Positions 46,796 through 58,592 of a stretch of 64,000 bases of DNA are shown here, in pieces. This DNA comes from Neurospora intermedia. Its lineage: Eukaryota; Ascomycota; Sordariomycetes; Sordariales; Sordariaceae. A program made the position numbers and the translations under genes. Location: positions 3,782,001 to 3,846,000 of the forward strand of contig BTPP01000002.1 in NCBI GenBank assembly GCA_037102815.1, read 5' to 3'. Numbering within the stretch: the stretch's first letter is position 1; each line of letters opens with the position of its first letter. Under the pieces are notes generated by a model. The model ran no database searches and was not told where the DNA came from. It saw only the letters and a program-made list of their open reading frames with translations.

Positions 46796-48289
46796 ATGAC
46801 GGGACACCACCAAAATCACAATAATTCGACCACTTGCCTCTCGCAGGCCGAGAGCCTTTCCCTCCTCGCCCTCTCCGCCGCTTGTGTCGCCGTCCTCGCC
46901 AACACCTTCCAGGGTGATGGCTACCCACTCATCGCTTCGCTCGCGCTTGGCGGGCTGGCATTCAGCGCAACCTTCTCCATGATCCGGTGGCTAGGACCGA
47001 CCTTCATGAGGGCCGGCCTGAAAGGCGTGGATATGAGCAAACACCACAAAAAGGAATTGCCGGAATGCATGGGCGCAATAGCGGCCATGGTGTACTTGCT
47101 GGCTGTTATCATCTTTATTCCGTTTCCGTTCTATAAGGACATTGTGGCGGCCACGAGCGGAGGTGGAAACCGCGATGTGGTGATGCATGTTGAGCATGTA
47201 CAGGAAGGGAGGTTTTTACATCGGTTTCCGCATGGGAAGGTATGTCGAACAATCCGTTGGTCCCTTTGGAGACTGAAACACAGAAAAACAGATGCTAACA
47301 CTTTGCGACACCAACAACAGCTCGCCTCCTACCTCTCTGCCGTCATGGCCCTCCAATCCATCTCCCTCCTCGGCATCGGCGACGACCTCTTCGACATTCG
47401 CTGGCGCCACAAATTCTTCATCCCCGCCTTCGCTTCCATTCCTCTCTTGGTCGTCTACTTTGTCGACTTCGGCGTCACCTCTGTCGTGATCCCGACCCCC
47501 TTACAACCTTACCTAGGCGAGCTCTTCAACCTCGGCGCCTTATACTACGTCTACATGGCCTCGGTTGCCATTTTCAGTCCCAACAGCATCAACATCTTGG
47601 CAGGAATCAACGGCATCGAAGTCACCCAATCCATCGTCATTGCCCTGTTGCTCGCTTTCAACGATTGCCTTTACCTTCTGACGCCGTACCCGCACCCGGC
47701 TACGGACTCCCACTTGTTCTCGCTCTATTTCCTCCTCCCCTTTTTGGGTGTGTCTTTTGCTCTGCTCTGGCACAACTGGTACCCGGCCCGCGTCTTCGTT
47801 GGCGACACGTACTGTTATTTTGCGGGCATGGTCTTTGTGGTGGTCAGCATCTTGGGACACTTCAGCAAGACGTTGATCTTACTCCTGATTCCGCAGATCT
47901 TCAACTTTGTTTATTCCGTGCCGCAACTCTTTGGTCTTGTACCCTGCCCGCGTCACCGTCTACCGCGGTTTAACGCGCGCACGGGACTGTTGGAGCCGAG
48001 CGTGACGCCCTGGACGCCAGAGAGACAGCCGAAGCCGCCGGTGGCGTGGGCGCTGAAGACGCTTGACAAGTTGAAACTGTTGAGGGTGACGCTGGATGAG
48101 GAGGGCAGGTTCGTGGAGACGAGTAACTTTACAATTTTGAACTTGTGGCTGGTCTGGAGAGGCCCGTTGCGGGAGGACCGGTTGGCGATGGAGATTACGG
48201 GGATGCAGGTGGTGGTGGGACTGTTTGGGTTGTTTGTGAGGCATCGGTTGGCGTTGATTTTGTTTAAGCAGGATAATTTGGGGGTTTGA
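46796..48289 (+). CDS. alg7: UDP-GlcNAc:dolichyl-phosphate GlcNAc-1-phosphotransferase (Alg7)
   Basis: Exons 46796-47239 and 47321-48289; the 81-nt intron has a GTATGT donor, a GCTAAC branch site and a CAG acceptor, and is itself open and in frame; 470 aa after splicing. It performs the first step of N-glycan lipid precursor synthesis at the ER membrane and is the tunicamycin target. It is a polytopic membrane protein with about ten hydrophobic segments. Conserved loops are FMRAGLKGVDMSKHHKKELPE near residues 75-95, GIGDDLFDIRWRHKFF with the DD motif, NILAGINGIEVTQS, and LLWHNWYPARVFVGDTYCYFAGM. The ending (VGLFGLFVRHRLALILFKQDN) matches fungal Alg7. The poorly conserved 27 residues that retention would add (VCRTIRWSLWRL...) are taken as intronic. 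Confidence 0.93.
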   Translation: MTGHHQNHNNSTTCLSQAESLSLLALSAACVAVLANTFQGDGYPLIASLALGGLAFSATFSMIRWLGPTFMRAGLKGVDMSKHHKKELPECMGAIAAMVYLLAVIIFIPFPFYKDIVAATSGGGNRDVVMHVEHVQEGRFLHRFPHGKVCRTIRWSLWRLKHRKTDANTLRHQQQLASYLSAVMALQSISLLGIGDDLFDIRWRHKFFIPAFASIPLLVVYFVDFGVTSVVIPTPLQPYLGELFNLGALYYVYMASVAIFSPNSINILAGINGIEVTQSIVIALLLAFNDCLYLLTPYPHPATDSHLFSLYFLLPFLGVSFALLWHNWYPARVFVGDTYCYFAGMVFVVVSILGHFSKTLILLLIPQIFNFVYSVPQLFGLVPCPRHRLPRFNARTGLLEPSVTPWTPERQPKPPVAWALKTLDKLKLLRVTLDEEGRFVETSNFTILNLWLVWRGPLREDRLAMEITGMQVVVGLFGLFVRHRLALILFKQDNLGV

Positions 48290-48779
48290 AAGAGGGTAGA
48301 GCTTCTGGATTATGGGCTTAGACTGCGTAGACTGAGACATCTTCCTTTGTATTAATGTCTTCCAATGTTTAGAATATAGACGCACATACACATCCAGTAT
48401 CTCACGATCCTGGGGTATTGATATCACAAACGAGAGGTTCCAAGACTTTGAGATCTACTCCGTCTCATACCCTTTAGGATCAATAAGCATACACTTGCTT
48501 GGGCCGGGCCGGACAGGGCAGCGGGGCATTGGACGGGATGTCCCGGTGGATCTCGGTCCCAGTTCCGAGCCTGCAGGTTGCTTGGGCCAGGGGTCAAAGT
48601 CCACTGAAAGTTACAGCAAGCATCAGGCGGCTCAGCGGTACTTCACCCCACCAACCACAGTTGTTACCAGCGTCTTGGCTGCTTGGCTCTTCAACCTCAC
48701 TTCATCCCTCCATGCGACCTTCTTCGCTCATCACCACCTCAACATCAGATTGAGAAGCCCATAAGATCTAATCACAATC
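48290..48779. other. intergenic with Seh1 promoter
   Basis: A 490-bp gap; no genes seen. The final bases before 48780 have a CA-rich leader. Confidence 0.55.
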
Positions 48780-50302
48780 ATGTCCAAATTCAGTCAATAC
48801 CTAGGCGATCCGCCCGCCGTTGACGGCAAGTCAACCATAGACTCCATTGTGAACCATGGCCATCAGGATCTGGTTCAGGCCGTTGCATTTAACAGCTACG
48901 GCGACCGTTGCGCGACCGGGTCCGTCGACGGCAAGATTCGCGTCTTCAACAGACACAAAGATGGCAAGTGGCGCGTTTGCGATAGCTGGAGTGCCCACGG
49001 CGGTGAGATTCTAGAGGTAAGTCTTTGACCTGATCTAGTGGCGACTGACTCGAACTAACTTCTATCCCACAGCTCCAATGGCTCCCCCCAACCATCTACC
49101 CGAACCTTCTCGCCTCCCTCGGCATCGAAGGACGCTTCAAGCTCTGGGCTGAAAACCCCTCCGCCGCCCCAGGTCGTCGCTTTGGCGTCAACCTCACCGG
49201 GCACGGCGGGCACCACGGTGGCGCCAACACCCTCTCGTCTCGTCGCGACGTCGGCGGTGGCCTCTCCTCTCTTTCCTCAGGCGACAGCAAACCCACGCCG
49301 GCCTTTGACTACCGCAACCCCAAATCGCCCATCCGCTCCTTCAGCCTCAAACACAATGACGACACGCGACACACCTATCTCGCCCTTTTATCCGTGGACG
49401 GCACGCTCGAAGTCCTGGAAAACGAAACACCAGAGAACATCACCGAGTTCTCCCGCATCGACCAATTCACCGTTTGCCCAAAACCCTCTCGCGGTGAGGA
49501 GACCTCCTTCCGGGTGCGCTTTGACCCCAACCAGGATGTGTGTTACACCGCCTTGCGGGCGGGCGTGCCCACGGATGCGCTGGGACTGGTGGTGGCGGCT
49601 ATGGATTCGGTCAAGGTGTATAGGACTAGAGACACGGTCAGCGCCAGCTTGGGCGTGGCCACGGCTGCGAAGGAGTTTTATCTCGCTGCGGAGATCAGTC
49701 CGAAGGATCCAGTTGCGGGGCATAGAGGGCTGGTGAGAGATGTGGCGTGGGCGCCGGGGAATATCAGGGGGTATGACATTGTGGCGACGGCGTGTCAGGA
49801 TGGGTATGTGAGGGTCTTTGGACTGTCGACGCCGGCGCTGCAGATGCAAGCACAAGGGATGGAAGGAACCAGGGGATGGGGGGTGGGGGAGATGAGGAAG
49901 CATCAGGAGGGGAGGCGAGAAGAAGGTGGTGGTGGTGGGACTGCTGCGGCTAGAGCTTTGGCGGGCACAGCGGCGCAGCATGGCGGTGGGCAGGATGCCC
50001 ATTTGAAGTCAGGGATTAGGGCTGGGTTGGCGGATCAGTCGAGGTTGAGTGGGACCGCGGGAGATAGGTTGAGGCTGGGTGGGCAACAGCAGCCGGGCCA
50101 GGTTAGACATGTGGTCACGGAAGTTGCGAGGCTTGATAGTCATCGGACGCCGGTGTGGAGAGTGGGGTTTGATGATGATGGGCAGATTTTGGGCAGCGTG
50201 GGTGATGAGGGTAAGTTGATGTGTTATCGGCAGACGCCGGATGGGTCGTGGGCAAAGAGCGCAGAGTTGGCGATGGTGAAGATGAGGATGGCTGCGCCGT
50301 AA
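48780..50302 (+). CDS. seh1: nucleoporin Seh1 (WD40 beta-propeller)
   Basis: Exons 48780-49016 and 49073-50302; a 56-nt intron with GTAAGT donor, CTAAC branch and CACAG acceptor; 488 aa. WD40 blades are visible: HQDLVQAVAFNSYGDRCATGSVDGKIRVFN, AHGGEILELQWLPPTIYPNLLASLGIEGRFKLW, PVAGHRGLVRDVAWAPGNIRGYDIVATACQDGYVRVF, and HRTPVWRVGFDDDGQILGSVGDEGKLMCYR. This order matches Seh1 of the Y/Nup84 nuclear pore complex and the SEA/GATOR2 complex. A glycine/alanine-rich loop of about 90 residues (EEGGGGGTAAARALAGTAAQ) splits the penultimate blade; it is a common fungal elaboration. It is longer than yeast Seh1 (349 aa) because of this loop and a Ser/Gly insert near 100-130. Confidence 0.88.
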
Positions 50303-50709
50303 GGGGTGGCTAGTCTCTTTTCATAATCATCGATGTGTCGTTCTGATATCCTCTACATCCTGTCTCGGCCCAGCACTGTATCATTTCCTGTACTCGAATT
50401 TCCGGACATTAGGAGAGTGTGGCCTGATGGATGCTTCCTTCCTTGGCAAGCGGCTGCGGCTGGAAGCCCCTTCCATCCAACTTGTTGACTGTTTATTGCA
50501 ACTGAAGTGGTTGGATTTGTTCAATCGCGTTGGGAAGGCGTGTTCTTGGTGGCGGAAAAAAGTCCCCCGGCGACTTTGACAGCCAAGTCGAACTTCTGAA
50601 TCCCAACAAAAATAGGCATCCAGATTAGGTGTTCATCAGCATTACCGTCGTCCAGACATATATACAGTCACCACCACATTTACCGTCCGGTCAACTGTTA
50701 GCTATCACT
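50303..50709. other. intergenic
   Basis: A 407-bp gap carrying the promoter of the following gene; no other feature seen. Confidence 0.55.
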
Positions 50710-52599
50710 ATGTCAGCTTTGAGCCTTCCTGCCCGAACTCCGAGCGGCGGTACAGCATGCCTCGAACCTCCATCCAACAACAGGCTCAACGCTTCCGAGC
50801 GTGTCCTCGGTTCACCCGGCCGCCGACGCTTGAACATCCCCAATACGTTTGCTGGCCTCTAGGAGAAGGACATCAATCGGCAGCAACCCGGGCTTGTCGA
50901 CCTAGACGAGTCCTTTGGGGAGTTCGAAAACATACCATTGACCGATGCTCCCAACACGCCTGTAAAGGCCGGGACGCAAGGCCATATTCCGGTACACAAC
51001 GAAGACATACAACAAGGACCGACACCATCTCGCCTAATTGTCGGTGATGGCCTGGTTCCCAGCCACGACTTCAAGCAGACCTCTGAAGAAAACAAAGCGT
51101 CCACTTTCCGTCACCGAATGTTCTCTTTCGAAAGCCCTTCCGATGCACCGGAACTCAAGTTGATGCCTAACAAAGACGGAACGGAGATCAGGAGGTCCCT
51201 TGATGCGGAATCTTTCTTCGACCGAATCTTCCCCGCCCGCAGTACTTCGTCCTCTTACCCATCCGAAGGTATCAAAAGCCCCGAGCTTACAGTTTCCCCT
51301 CCCATGACCTTCGGGAGACGCATTTTGTCAAGTCTAGAATCTTACGGCTTTTCAGCCTCTTCGTTGTTGCGAAGCAGTGAGGAGTCAGTTGGTTCTCGTC
51401 AGCGTCATAGACTTAACCCGGCCGCTGTGGAGGGTGCGTTAAGAGATCTCTATCGGGAGCAGGAAGCGGCAAAGAACAATGAAGTCATCGAATGCGAAAC
51501 TCAGCCCTCGGTGGCAGGTGATAACAAAAGTATCAAGATCATCGACCAGGAGTTAACCAAGCCCGAGATCGAGCACATTGAAGATATTGAGCACAGGAAG
51601 ACGCCCAGCCTCAACGGCAGCGACGCCAAGGAAATCATCGCCGATATCTCAGCCGTCAACACAGAGCTCATCATCAGCTTAGCCAACGCCGCCCTGCACA
51701 GGGGCAAAAGTAACAGCTCTACGCTTCCCAGACAGCGCCCAAGTCCAACCGGTCCCAATAATCCAGGAGCAACACCCCCCACCTCGCTTGACCTAGCTCC
51801 CTGTGGTCGCGCTCTGGCCTCCTCCAAAGCCGGGCTACTGTCGGAAGAAGCTCCCAGTAACTTATCCACTCAATGTTTGCCGCGTGTATCAACAAATCCA
51901 CCTCGTCTTTCCACCGAATCTCCGACCACATTGGAAAAAAGGTACCTCAAACCGAAGTCAAGGGCTGCACTTCCCATTTCGTTTGGCTCGCCTATCAAGA
52001 AAAGAAACGTAGAGGTTGCACCGACAGTCTCTCTAGTAACTGATATATCAAATGTTCCTCTCCTTACTGGTGTTCAACGAGACAACGGCAGGAAGCCATC
52101 AGGACCTTATCCCCGCCAACAGTCGAACAAGAAGAGCTCGATTCTTAGGCTTCTGCGTTACATCTTTCGCAGACCTATCAAAGCCAAGAAGTGGTTTGTT
52201 CGCAAGTTTCGTGCGAAGAGGAAGGGGGTCTCGAAGAGATTCAAGACAAAGACCAAGACCAGGAAGGAGAAGAAGAGGATCTTGGAGTTACCTAAGGTTG
52301 AGGACACTATTGTTGCCCCAGTTACCGGTGAGGAAGTTGAATCTGTTATTGTGCCTGTTACCGTTCTGGAGAAACCTGCTACAGCCCCTGTTACTGCTAT
52401 TGAGGTTGATGCTATCAAGGCAGAGCTGAAGGAAGTTGAACAAATTGCTAGTGATGAGCATGTGTCGGTTGTTGAAAAGGAACTGACAATCAAAGCTGTG
52501 GTGGAAAAGAAGATCGGGTCAGATGAGGGAAGTGTTGAAGAGGTGGAGGATATTACGGTTGAGATTCATGTGGTTGATGCTTCTACTTGTGTTGCATGA
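50710..52599 (+). CDS. unknown protein; frame split by an in-frame TAG after codon 50
   Basis: The frame opens at ATG 50710 (MSALSLPARTPSGGTACLEP), meets TAG at 50860-50862, and continues in the same frame without another stop to 52599, giving 50 + 578 residues (629 if the TAG is read as an amino acid). Coding character persists right after the TAG (EKDINRQQPGLVDLDESFGE), so the N-terminal part and the rest look like one protein. The first ATG after the TAG is only at 51118. It is Ser/Pro/Glu-rich and disordered, with a strongly basic block (FRRPIKAKKWFVRKFRAKRK) near residue 460, and Val/Glu-rich repeats (TAPVTAIEVDAIKAELKEVE) at the C-terminus. No function is recognised. The basic block suggests a nuclear localisation signal. 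Alternatives are a noncanonical 60-nt intron (50803-50862), mutation, or sequencing error. Confidence 0.55.
50849..50886 (+). other. 6-bp stem enclosing the in-frame TAG
   Basis: TTGCTG (50849-50854) pairs perfectly with CAGCAA (50881-50886), leaving a 26-nt loop that contains the TAG at 50860-50862. The stem is short, so this is weak support for a structured site. Confidence 0.35.
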
Positions 52600-54414
52600 T
52601 TCTGAAGGCTTCTAAAAGGGTGTTCATTTGCGTCTTGACGAAGTTGGCACTTCAAAGTATGTTTATGACGCAGTTTAGGTTTGCTAAGGAGTAGTTCAAG
52701 CACCAGTATCATGTATACCAAAACGGACAGGGGTTGTGTACCTCCATACGCTACAAATATTCTCATCAGATACTCATTCTTGGTGACTTGAATTGCCCCC
52801 TGCCTATCCACATACTCTCTCCGTTTTCCCAGATGAACACGCAGCCAACGGAAACTGAACCACCCCCGTTTCTCTGCTTCCAAGTACTCACGATCAATCT
52901 CGTAACACAACTTTCCTCTTCCCCTCTCTCAAACCCGGGAACACGCACGTATGGGAACACGAATGTGTAACGTCCCGCTCATATTCGTCCTGCGTCTGCG
53001 TCTGCATCGTCTTGATCGGGACACCTCCCTCCCTCGCTCCCGAGCCTTTCCTCGAGCTTAGGTACTTAACACCCTCCCTAGTTCTGGTTATGCATCCTTT
53101 GGCTGTGATCCCCTCCTCCACTTTTTTCTAGACTACCTACAGCTCTACGTAGCCTATGTACCTAGAGAGAGATGTAACAAGAATCCCTGCCGTTGCCACG
53201 CAACATTTCAGGGCTGACGGCGGACGGACGGACGGACGGACGAACGGACGGACGATCGATCATGGAATCTGATGGGTTGGTTGTTGGTTGAAGAGGGGTT
53301 TTTCTTTTCATCTGGCGTGATACAATGGACATAATAGATGGACACAGCAGGGAGCTAGACTAGTTCTAGGAGGGAGGAAGGGAGGGGAAGAGAATGGTTT
53401 GTGCCGTTTGAGAGGATATGCTTTTTGTTTTAGCTGGTGTGTATATACACAGGTTATGGTGATGATGAAGTCCTGAGGTGAAAGTTGGGTTTGCTTTTAG
53501 GTGTTGATGTATTCGGAAATAAAGGCTATGACCACTGGGGAATTGAAGGTAGGAAAGATAGTCATCAATGGAAAGGTTGTGTAGGATATATGCGTTATGG
53601 ACGGCTCGAATAGGTGGTACGGAATATGGATGGGGGGGAGGGGGCTTGATGCATCCATTACTAGTGCCGTTTGGTTTGTTTATGGGTGTTATTATTGTTC
53701 TGTTAGAATTCCTTCTTGTTACCTAGGGTGCCTCGCTCGCGTCATCTTTCATCAAAAGTGGAAGTGAAAAGACAAAGAGCCAAAAGGAGGAAAATATGCG
53801 AGTACTATGCTCCATGGTCAAATATGTTTGATTTTGATTGCTGTTTAACAAATGTGGGTTGTAATATGAGAGTTCAAAGGGAAAGTGTACTTATCCGAGC
53901 GGTGGTCAGAATTAACCAAACATCTCACTGTCTTTGATACAATGACACCTCTCGGATTTACTCTAAGATACATTCATAGATCTTTGATGACAATTCGGGG
54001 CAAAGGTTCCGAATATTTCTACGATTAAATAACATTTGATAGGTCTCTTCCTGACATGCTTCCAACTCATTGTCGAAGTAAATCATAGTTGTGTAACGGC
54101 CTTTCGTCACCAAAACAAGTGAGTGGTATTGGCTTTGGACTGTCCATCTGCTGGTTATTCATGGGACTCTCGATGGCTACCCAAAGAACATCAGATCGTG
54201 TTTTATTTATTAACTGGACGAGCTATAAGGAGGACATGAAACCTGGGATGTATTGGCGTCATTGAGAATGATCGAACAATTCATAGCTGGCATGTCTTTG
54301 ACAAGGAGGGCCTTTCATGAGTTCTCAAAAGTCAAGTACGCAGTCTATATTACATACTAAGCCATTATAATCACAACGCCTGGGCCTATTCAAGAACAAC
54401 AACCAACTGCAGCA
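52600..54414. other. convergent 3' intergenic
   Basis: This 1.8-kb gap between two convergent genes has a GGAC tandem repeat (53217-53255) and frames without domain character, including a 114-codon minus frame (52566-52910) overlapping the end of the upstream gene. It is probably two long 3' UTRs. Confidence 0.45.
53217..53255 (+). repeat. GGAC tetranucleotide tandem repeat
   Basis: About nine GGAC units, one changed to GAAC, run head to tail and end in GATCGATC. It is a probable strain-variable microsatellite. Confidence 0.9.
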
Positions 54415-56637
54415 TCACAACATATACCTAAACCTCTCTTCCCTACTTCCTCCCTCCCTTTCAACACCACCAACCAACCCCTCCTCCTCATCTTGCCCCA
54501 CACCTTCATAGGCAGTCTCCTCCTCGAGTTTGCTATTCTTTCTCGCTAGGTATACCCTCAAAAAAACCGCCAGGAAAGCAACTCCCACCATCGCCCCAGC
54601 ACAAACCCCCATCCCCCTCTTCCAGAACGGCCCCTCCTTGACGGGATACAATCTCGTTCCCACCAGCGGTCCACACTGTCCCAGGACCTGCATCATCGCA
54701 AACCCCATTCCCTTTCCGCCTTCAGTCCGCTGGTTATTAATACTCCACGCAATCGTCAACACCACCACGTTGAAAAACCCGATCGCGGCGGGATAGATGG
54801 CCAGATACCTGACCCAGCTACCTGGTTCCAAACCGAGAGACTGGGAAAAGGCAAGAACAAAATAACCGAGGGCAGAAAGGAGGGCGTGGAAGATTAAAGG
54901 GGTGGAACGGTTGTGGTAGCGGTCGGAGAGGGAGGCGGTACAGAGAACTGTAATAAAAGCGCAGAGGTAGGGAGGGGCGGAGAGGGCTTGGGACATGAGG
55001 GGCGTGTGGTTCATGGACGTCAAGATGGTGGGGAGGAAGACGGGGAGGGAGGAGTAGGCGAGGTTGGTGAGGAAGAAGATGGCGGCGGTGAGCCAGGCGG
55101 TGGGGGAGAGGAGGGTTGTTAGGATGTCGCTTGTTTTGAGGCCCGGACCGGCAGAAGAATGAGAAAAGGGGAAGGAGGAGGTGTCACGAAGACGGAGAGC
55201 GGCGACCTTCTTTTCGCGACGGGTGAGGTAGCGAGCAGTTTGCGGGGAGTCGGGGATGATGTGCCAGGCGAGCACGGCGACGATGACGGAGGGGAAACCT
55301 TCTATCAGAAAAAGGAGACGCCAGGGGCGGACGGGAGAGACTTCGCCTAGCTTCAAAATGGCCCAGGCTAGGAAGGAGGCGAAACTGGTTGCCAGGGGGG
55401 CGGCTGAATGGTTTTTTTTTGGTCATGAGCATGCAGTTGCTTGTTGGATGAAAAGGTGAATACGTTACCTGATATAAACACAGCCGTCCTAAGAGCCAAC
55501 TCATGTCGCTTGTAAAAGAACGATAGGTAGAACGGCACTCCGGTAAAGGCCGCCTCGCCGATACCCAGAATTGTGCGCAAAAAGATGAGCATGGGGTAGT
55601 TGACTGCCACGGCTTGAAGCGACGCCGTCAAGCCCCAGCAGAGAACGATGATGGAGACGTAGATGTGGGCGGGTATGAGGCGCCAGAGAAGGGACATCCA
55701 TTCGAAGCAGATGTAGGCGATGTAGAAGGCTGTTAGAGCCCACTCATACCAACCATCCTTAGGAGGAGTGGACTGGAGGTCTTCTTCCATACCCGCGATA
55801 CGGGCATTTCCGATGTCTGTGGGTGGTGAGCATTCTGCTCAATATGCAAACAAAAGTTGTGGAAAGTGGCAGTCTGTGGAAGTGAACCACGACTTTAGAA
55901 TATCAAAGTTGCCCCTGGAAGCCAAAGAAGTGAAAGAAGAAACAGAAACAGCATAACTCACTAGACCGATCCAAAAAGCTCAACATATAAAGCAGGGCCA
56001 CGAAAAGCACCAGTTTACGATCAAACTTTTTTACCACTGCTCTTTCTTCGTCTGGCGTGTATCGCAGCTGGAAACTTTTACCGCTCGTTGTCGTGCTAAC
56101 ACTTGCATCATCCAGGTCTGGGAACTTGCTAGTTCCCCTCCGCCTGTTGCCCTTCTTGCGCTTTCCCTTGGGCTTCTTCTTGGTCGAACTTAACTCATAC
56201 GCCTCTTCCTCGCCAACAGCACTGAAGAAGACTTCCCGGTGGAGTTCGGTTGATATTCGGCGGTCTTCTTCCGAGTCTTCAGTGTCCGATTCCGAGTCCG
56301 TGTCTGAGTCCAAGTCGGAGTCCGTCGCCACGTGATCAATATCCTTTGCTTTGGATGATGACAAATGTGAATCTAGAAGTTGGTGGCTCACTCGCTGCGA
56401 CTGCGGGCTTCGTCGTCCATTGTCTTTGTCGTCCTGACCGGTACCGTTTCCATCACCGCCGTTTGTCGCTCTCTGACCGTTTTGACTTTGTTCTGGATTT
56501 TCCCCATCACTTCCTGTTCCTGTTTCTCTCCCGCCCCCAGACCGACTCCCACGTGCCCATGCCCGCCCATCCTGTCCATCAACTGCCGCACTCCTTTGTT
56601 TTCCCACCGATTCATCCCGAGAGGAGGCCGTCATCAT
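54415..56637 (-). CDS. MFS transporter, Dal5/allantoate permease (anion:cation symporter) type, with long N-terminal tail
   Basis: Exons 55962-56637, 55469-55816 and 54415-55403; introns of 145 and 65 nt; phases fit; 670 aa. Residues 1-205 are hydrophilic: Gly/Asp/Ser-rich, an acidic repeat (DSDLDSDTDSESDTEDSEED), then a basic block (KKKPKGKRKKGNRRR). The MFS core follows: KKFDRKLVLFVALLYMLSFLDRS, NIGNARIAGMEED, YIAYICFEWMS, GLTASLQAVAVNYPMLIFLR, EAAFTGVPFYLSFFYKRHELALRTA, PWRLLFLIEG and IIPDSPQTARYLTRREK. These are the signatures of the Dal5 subfamily, which imports carboxylates such as allantoate, nicotinate, pantothenate or siderophore-like anions at the plasma membrane. Substrate cannot be named. 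The two methionines at 56637 and 56634 are equivalent starts. Confidence 0.88.
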
Positions 56638-57270
56638 TGTCCTCTGCTACCGCACGATTCCACACTTTTTTCCTTTTTTCTTCTTCTTTTGTTTTCCAAA
56701 ACCTCCAAGAGTTCAATGAGTCAGGCTGTGCTTCGGTGTTTACCGTGTGGTGTGGTGGGTGGGTTCTCTTTATCTTTCTCGAAAGCTTGATGGTCCCCTG
56801 CGGACGCCCCCTTTTCTCTTTCCTTTGACAGTTGGGTGACTCGTATCCCTTATCCCTGGTTCTGTGTCGCTAGCCTTTGTTGGATACCTCAGGTAGTCTG
56901 CAGAAGAACAAATGCCGATTTGGCATCGAATGGCTCGGTTCGTTTCGTTTCGATCCAGTGATGGATGTTGAAAGAGATGAAAAAGTGACGTCGTCAAAAC
57001 AGGCTTCATTGACACTATGAATTCACATGCACAGTCGGTGTGCGTTAGGAGTGCTACATACGTAGTGTAGGTGTGTCGGCTTGTCTTAGGCGGAGAGCGC
57101 ACTAGCGGTAACGGTAACGGCATGGATGCACCCCAGGATTTCCCCGGAGCCCGGAAAGCTTGAAATGTCGCTGGATGCACTGCAATGCCCGTGTGCTGCC
57201 CGCGTAATGCTAGGGCGTCTGCGAGGTCCGCGGCCAAGCAGGTATCTAGGAAACAACTTGAGATGGATCT

Positions 57271-57313
<43 letters not shown>

Positions 57314-58592
57314 AATTCGATCCGTCCGCAGTTGCCGCCAGTTTAACACGCTACAGTTCCCGATTTGTTTCGTCTGATCTTCCGTCACAAATGTTTGTGC
57401 AATCCCATCCATGACAAGAGGAGCGAGATGAACACCGCCGCCGCCGGCGAGTAATGAGTTTAGTGGTCCCCACCCCGCGCCAGCTGTCCATCTATTGGCA
57501 GCCAATGGCGAACACATAAGATCGGCGGGAATGCACCCCTCCCCCTACTGTGATGCTGGACGTTAGTGGCTGGGATGCCCCAGCTTCCCGTGAAATTTCA
57601 GGGCGATCTCAGATTATCCCCCACAGAGAAATTGGGCTCAGCTGAGGACATCGTGCGTACAATGTCGATATATGTGATACTGAGAAATAAGTCAGAAAGG
57701 TCTCGATCTTTGTGCATCTGCTTGGTATGCGCTGAAATATTAAAGATGCAAATTGCGTCTAGATGAGGTGTGTAAATATGTAACCAGAAACATTTCAAAC
57801 TATCCCCAGGGGCCATGACCTCTCCAACTCAAATCTCCTCAATTTCACAAAGATTACCCAACTTTTGCTGTCAAGTGGAATTATTCTTGGTATTTCGCTC
57901 CCCCCTTTACTGCCTCTCCACCTCTCCGCCTTTGTGAGCACGAAGGGCTGGCTGCTTGGCTGAGCTGGGTTTGGGCATCGAGCGAAAGCATTCCTCTGTC
58001 GCAGTTGGTCGCAGTTGTCGGTCGTCCTTCCTGATCAAAACTTCTCTCTACCTCTTGGACTGACTGCCGTCATGCCGCCCACTCATCTCAAATCAAGGAG
58101 CCGACTTTCCCCGAACCATGTACTATAGGATGGAAAAATGATAATTAAACGTTAGAAAGAACCCGGGTTACCATAATCGCCGCCAAGCAAAAAGTGCAGC
58201 TGCGATCATTTATTGTGGTACCAGGTTTTTGAATTTCAGACGGCATGGCCATACAAAACCAAGTCCGCCGATAGAAGGTATGAAAAAGATGCTTGACATG
58301 TAAAATGGGGAAAAAGCACACAAAATGTTTGCCATTGAAAGGCGGCCCCGAAGAAATCGTCTATACGTGTTGAGTTCTTTTCCTCCTCTTTTATTTTTTT
58401 GAAAAACTTGATAACCGCCTCCATCTTCCCAAGACGTTGACATCGCAAAAAGTCTCAAATGTCGCAGTCTTCGTCGCATCAAACAAAATAACAACATCCT
58501 CCCCATGGGCATCGAAGCGTAAATGGTCGGTGTCAGTCGTCGAGATAGGGAAAGTAATCACAAGAACTATGTCGCCGTCACACATTCGTCAT
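56638..58592. other. intergenic between two minus-strand genes
   Basis: A 1.95-kb gap between the end of the Msb2-like gene and the start of the MFS gene, so it should contain the MFS promoter. It has an unusually long A tract at 57272-57312. No credible coding frame was found. Confidence 0.5.
57272..57312 (+). repeat. 41-base poly(A) tract
   Basis: An uninterrupted run of about 41 A follows GGATCTC and precedes CAATTCG. No target-site duplication or retrocopy body is evident next to it. Confidence 0.9.
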
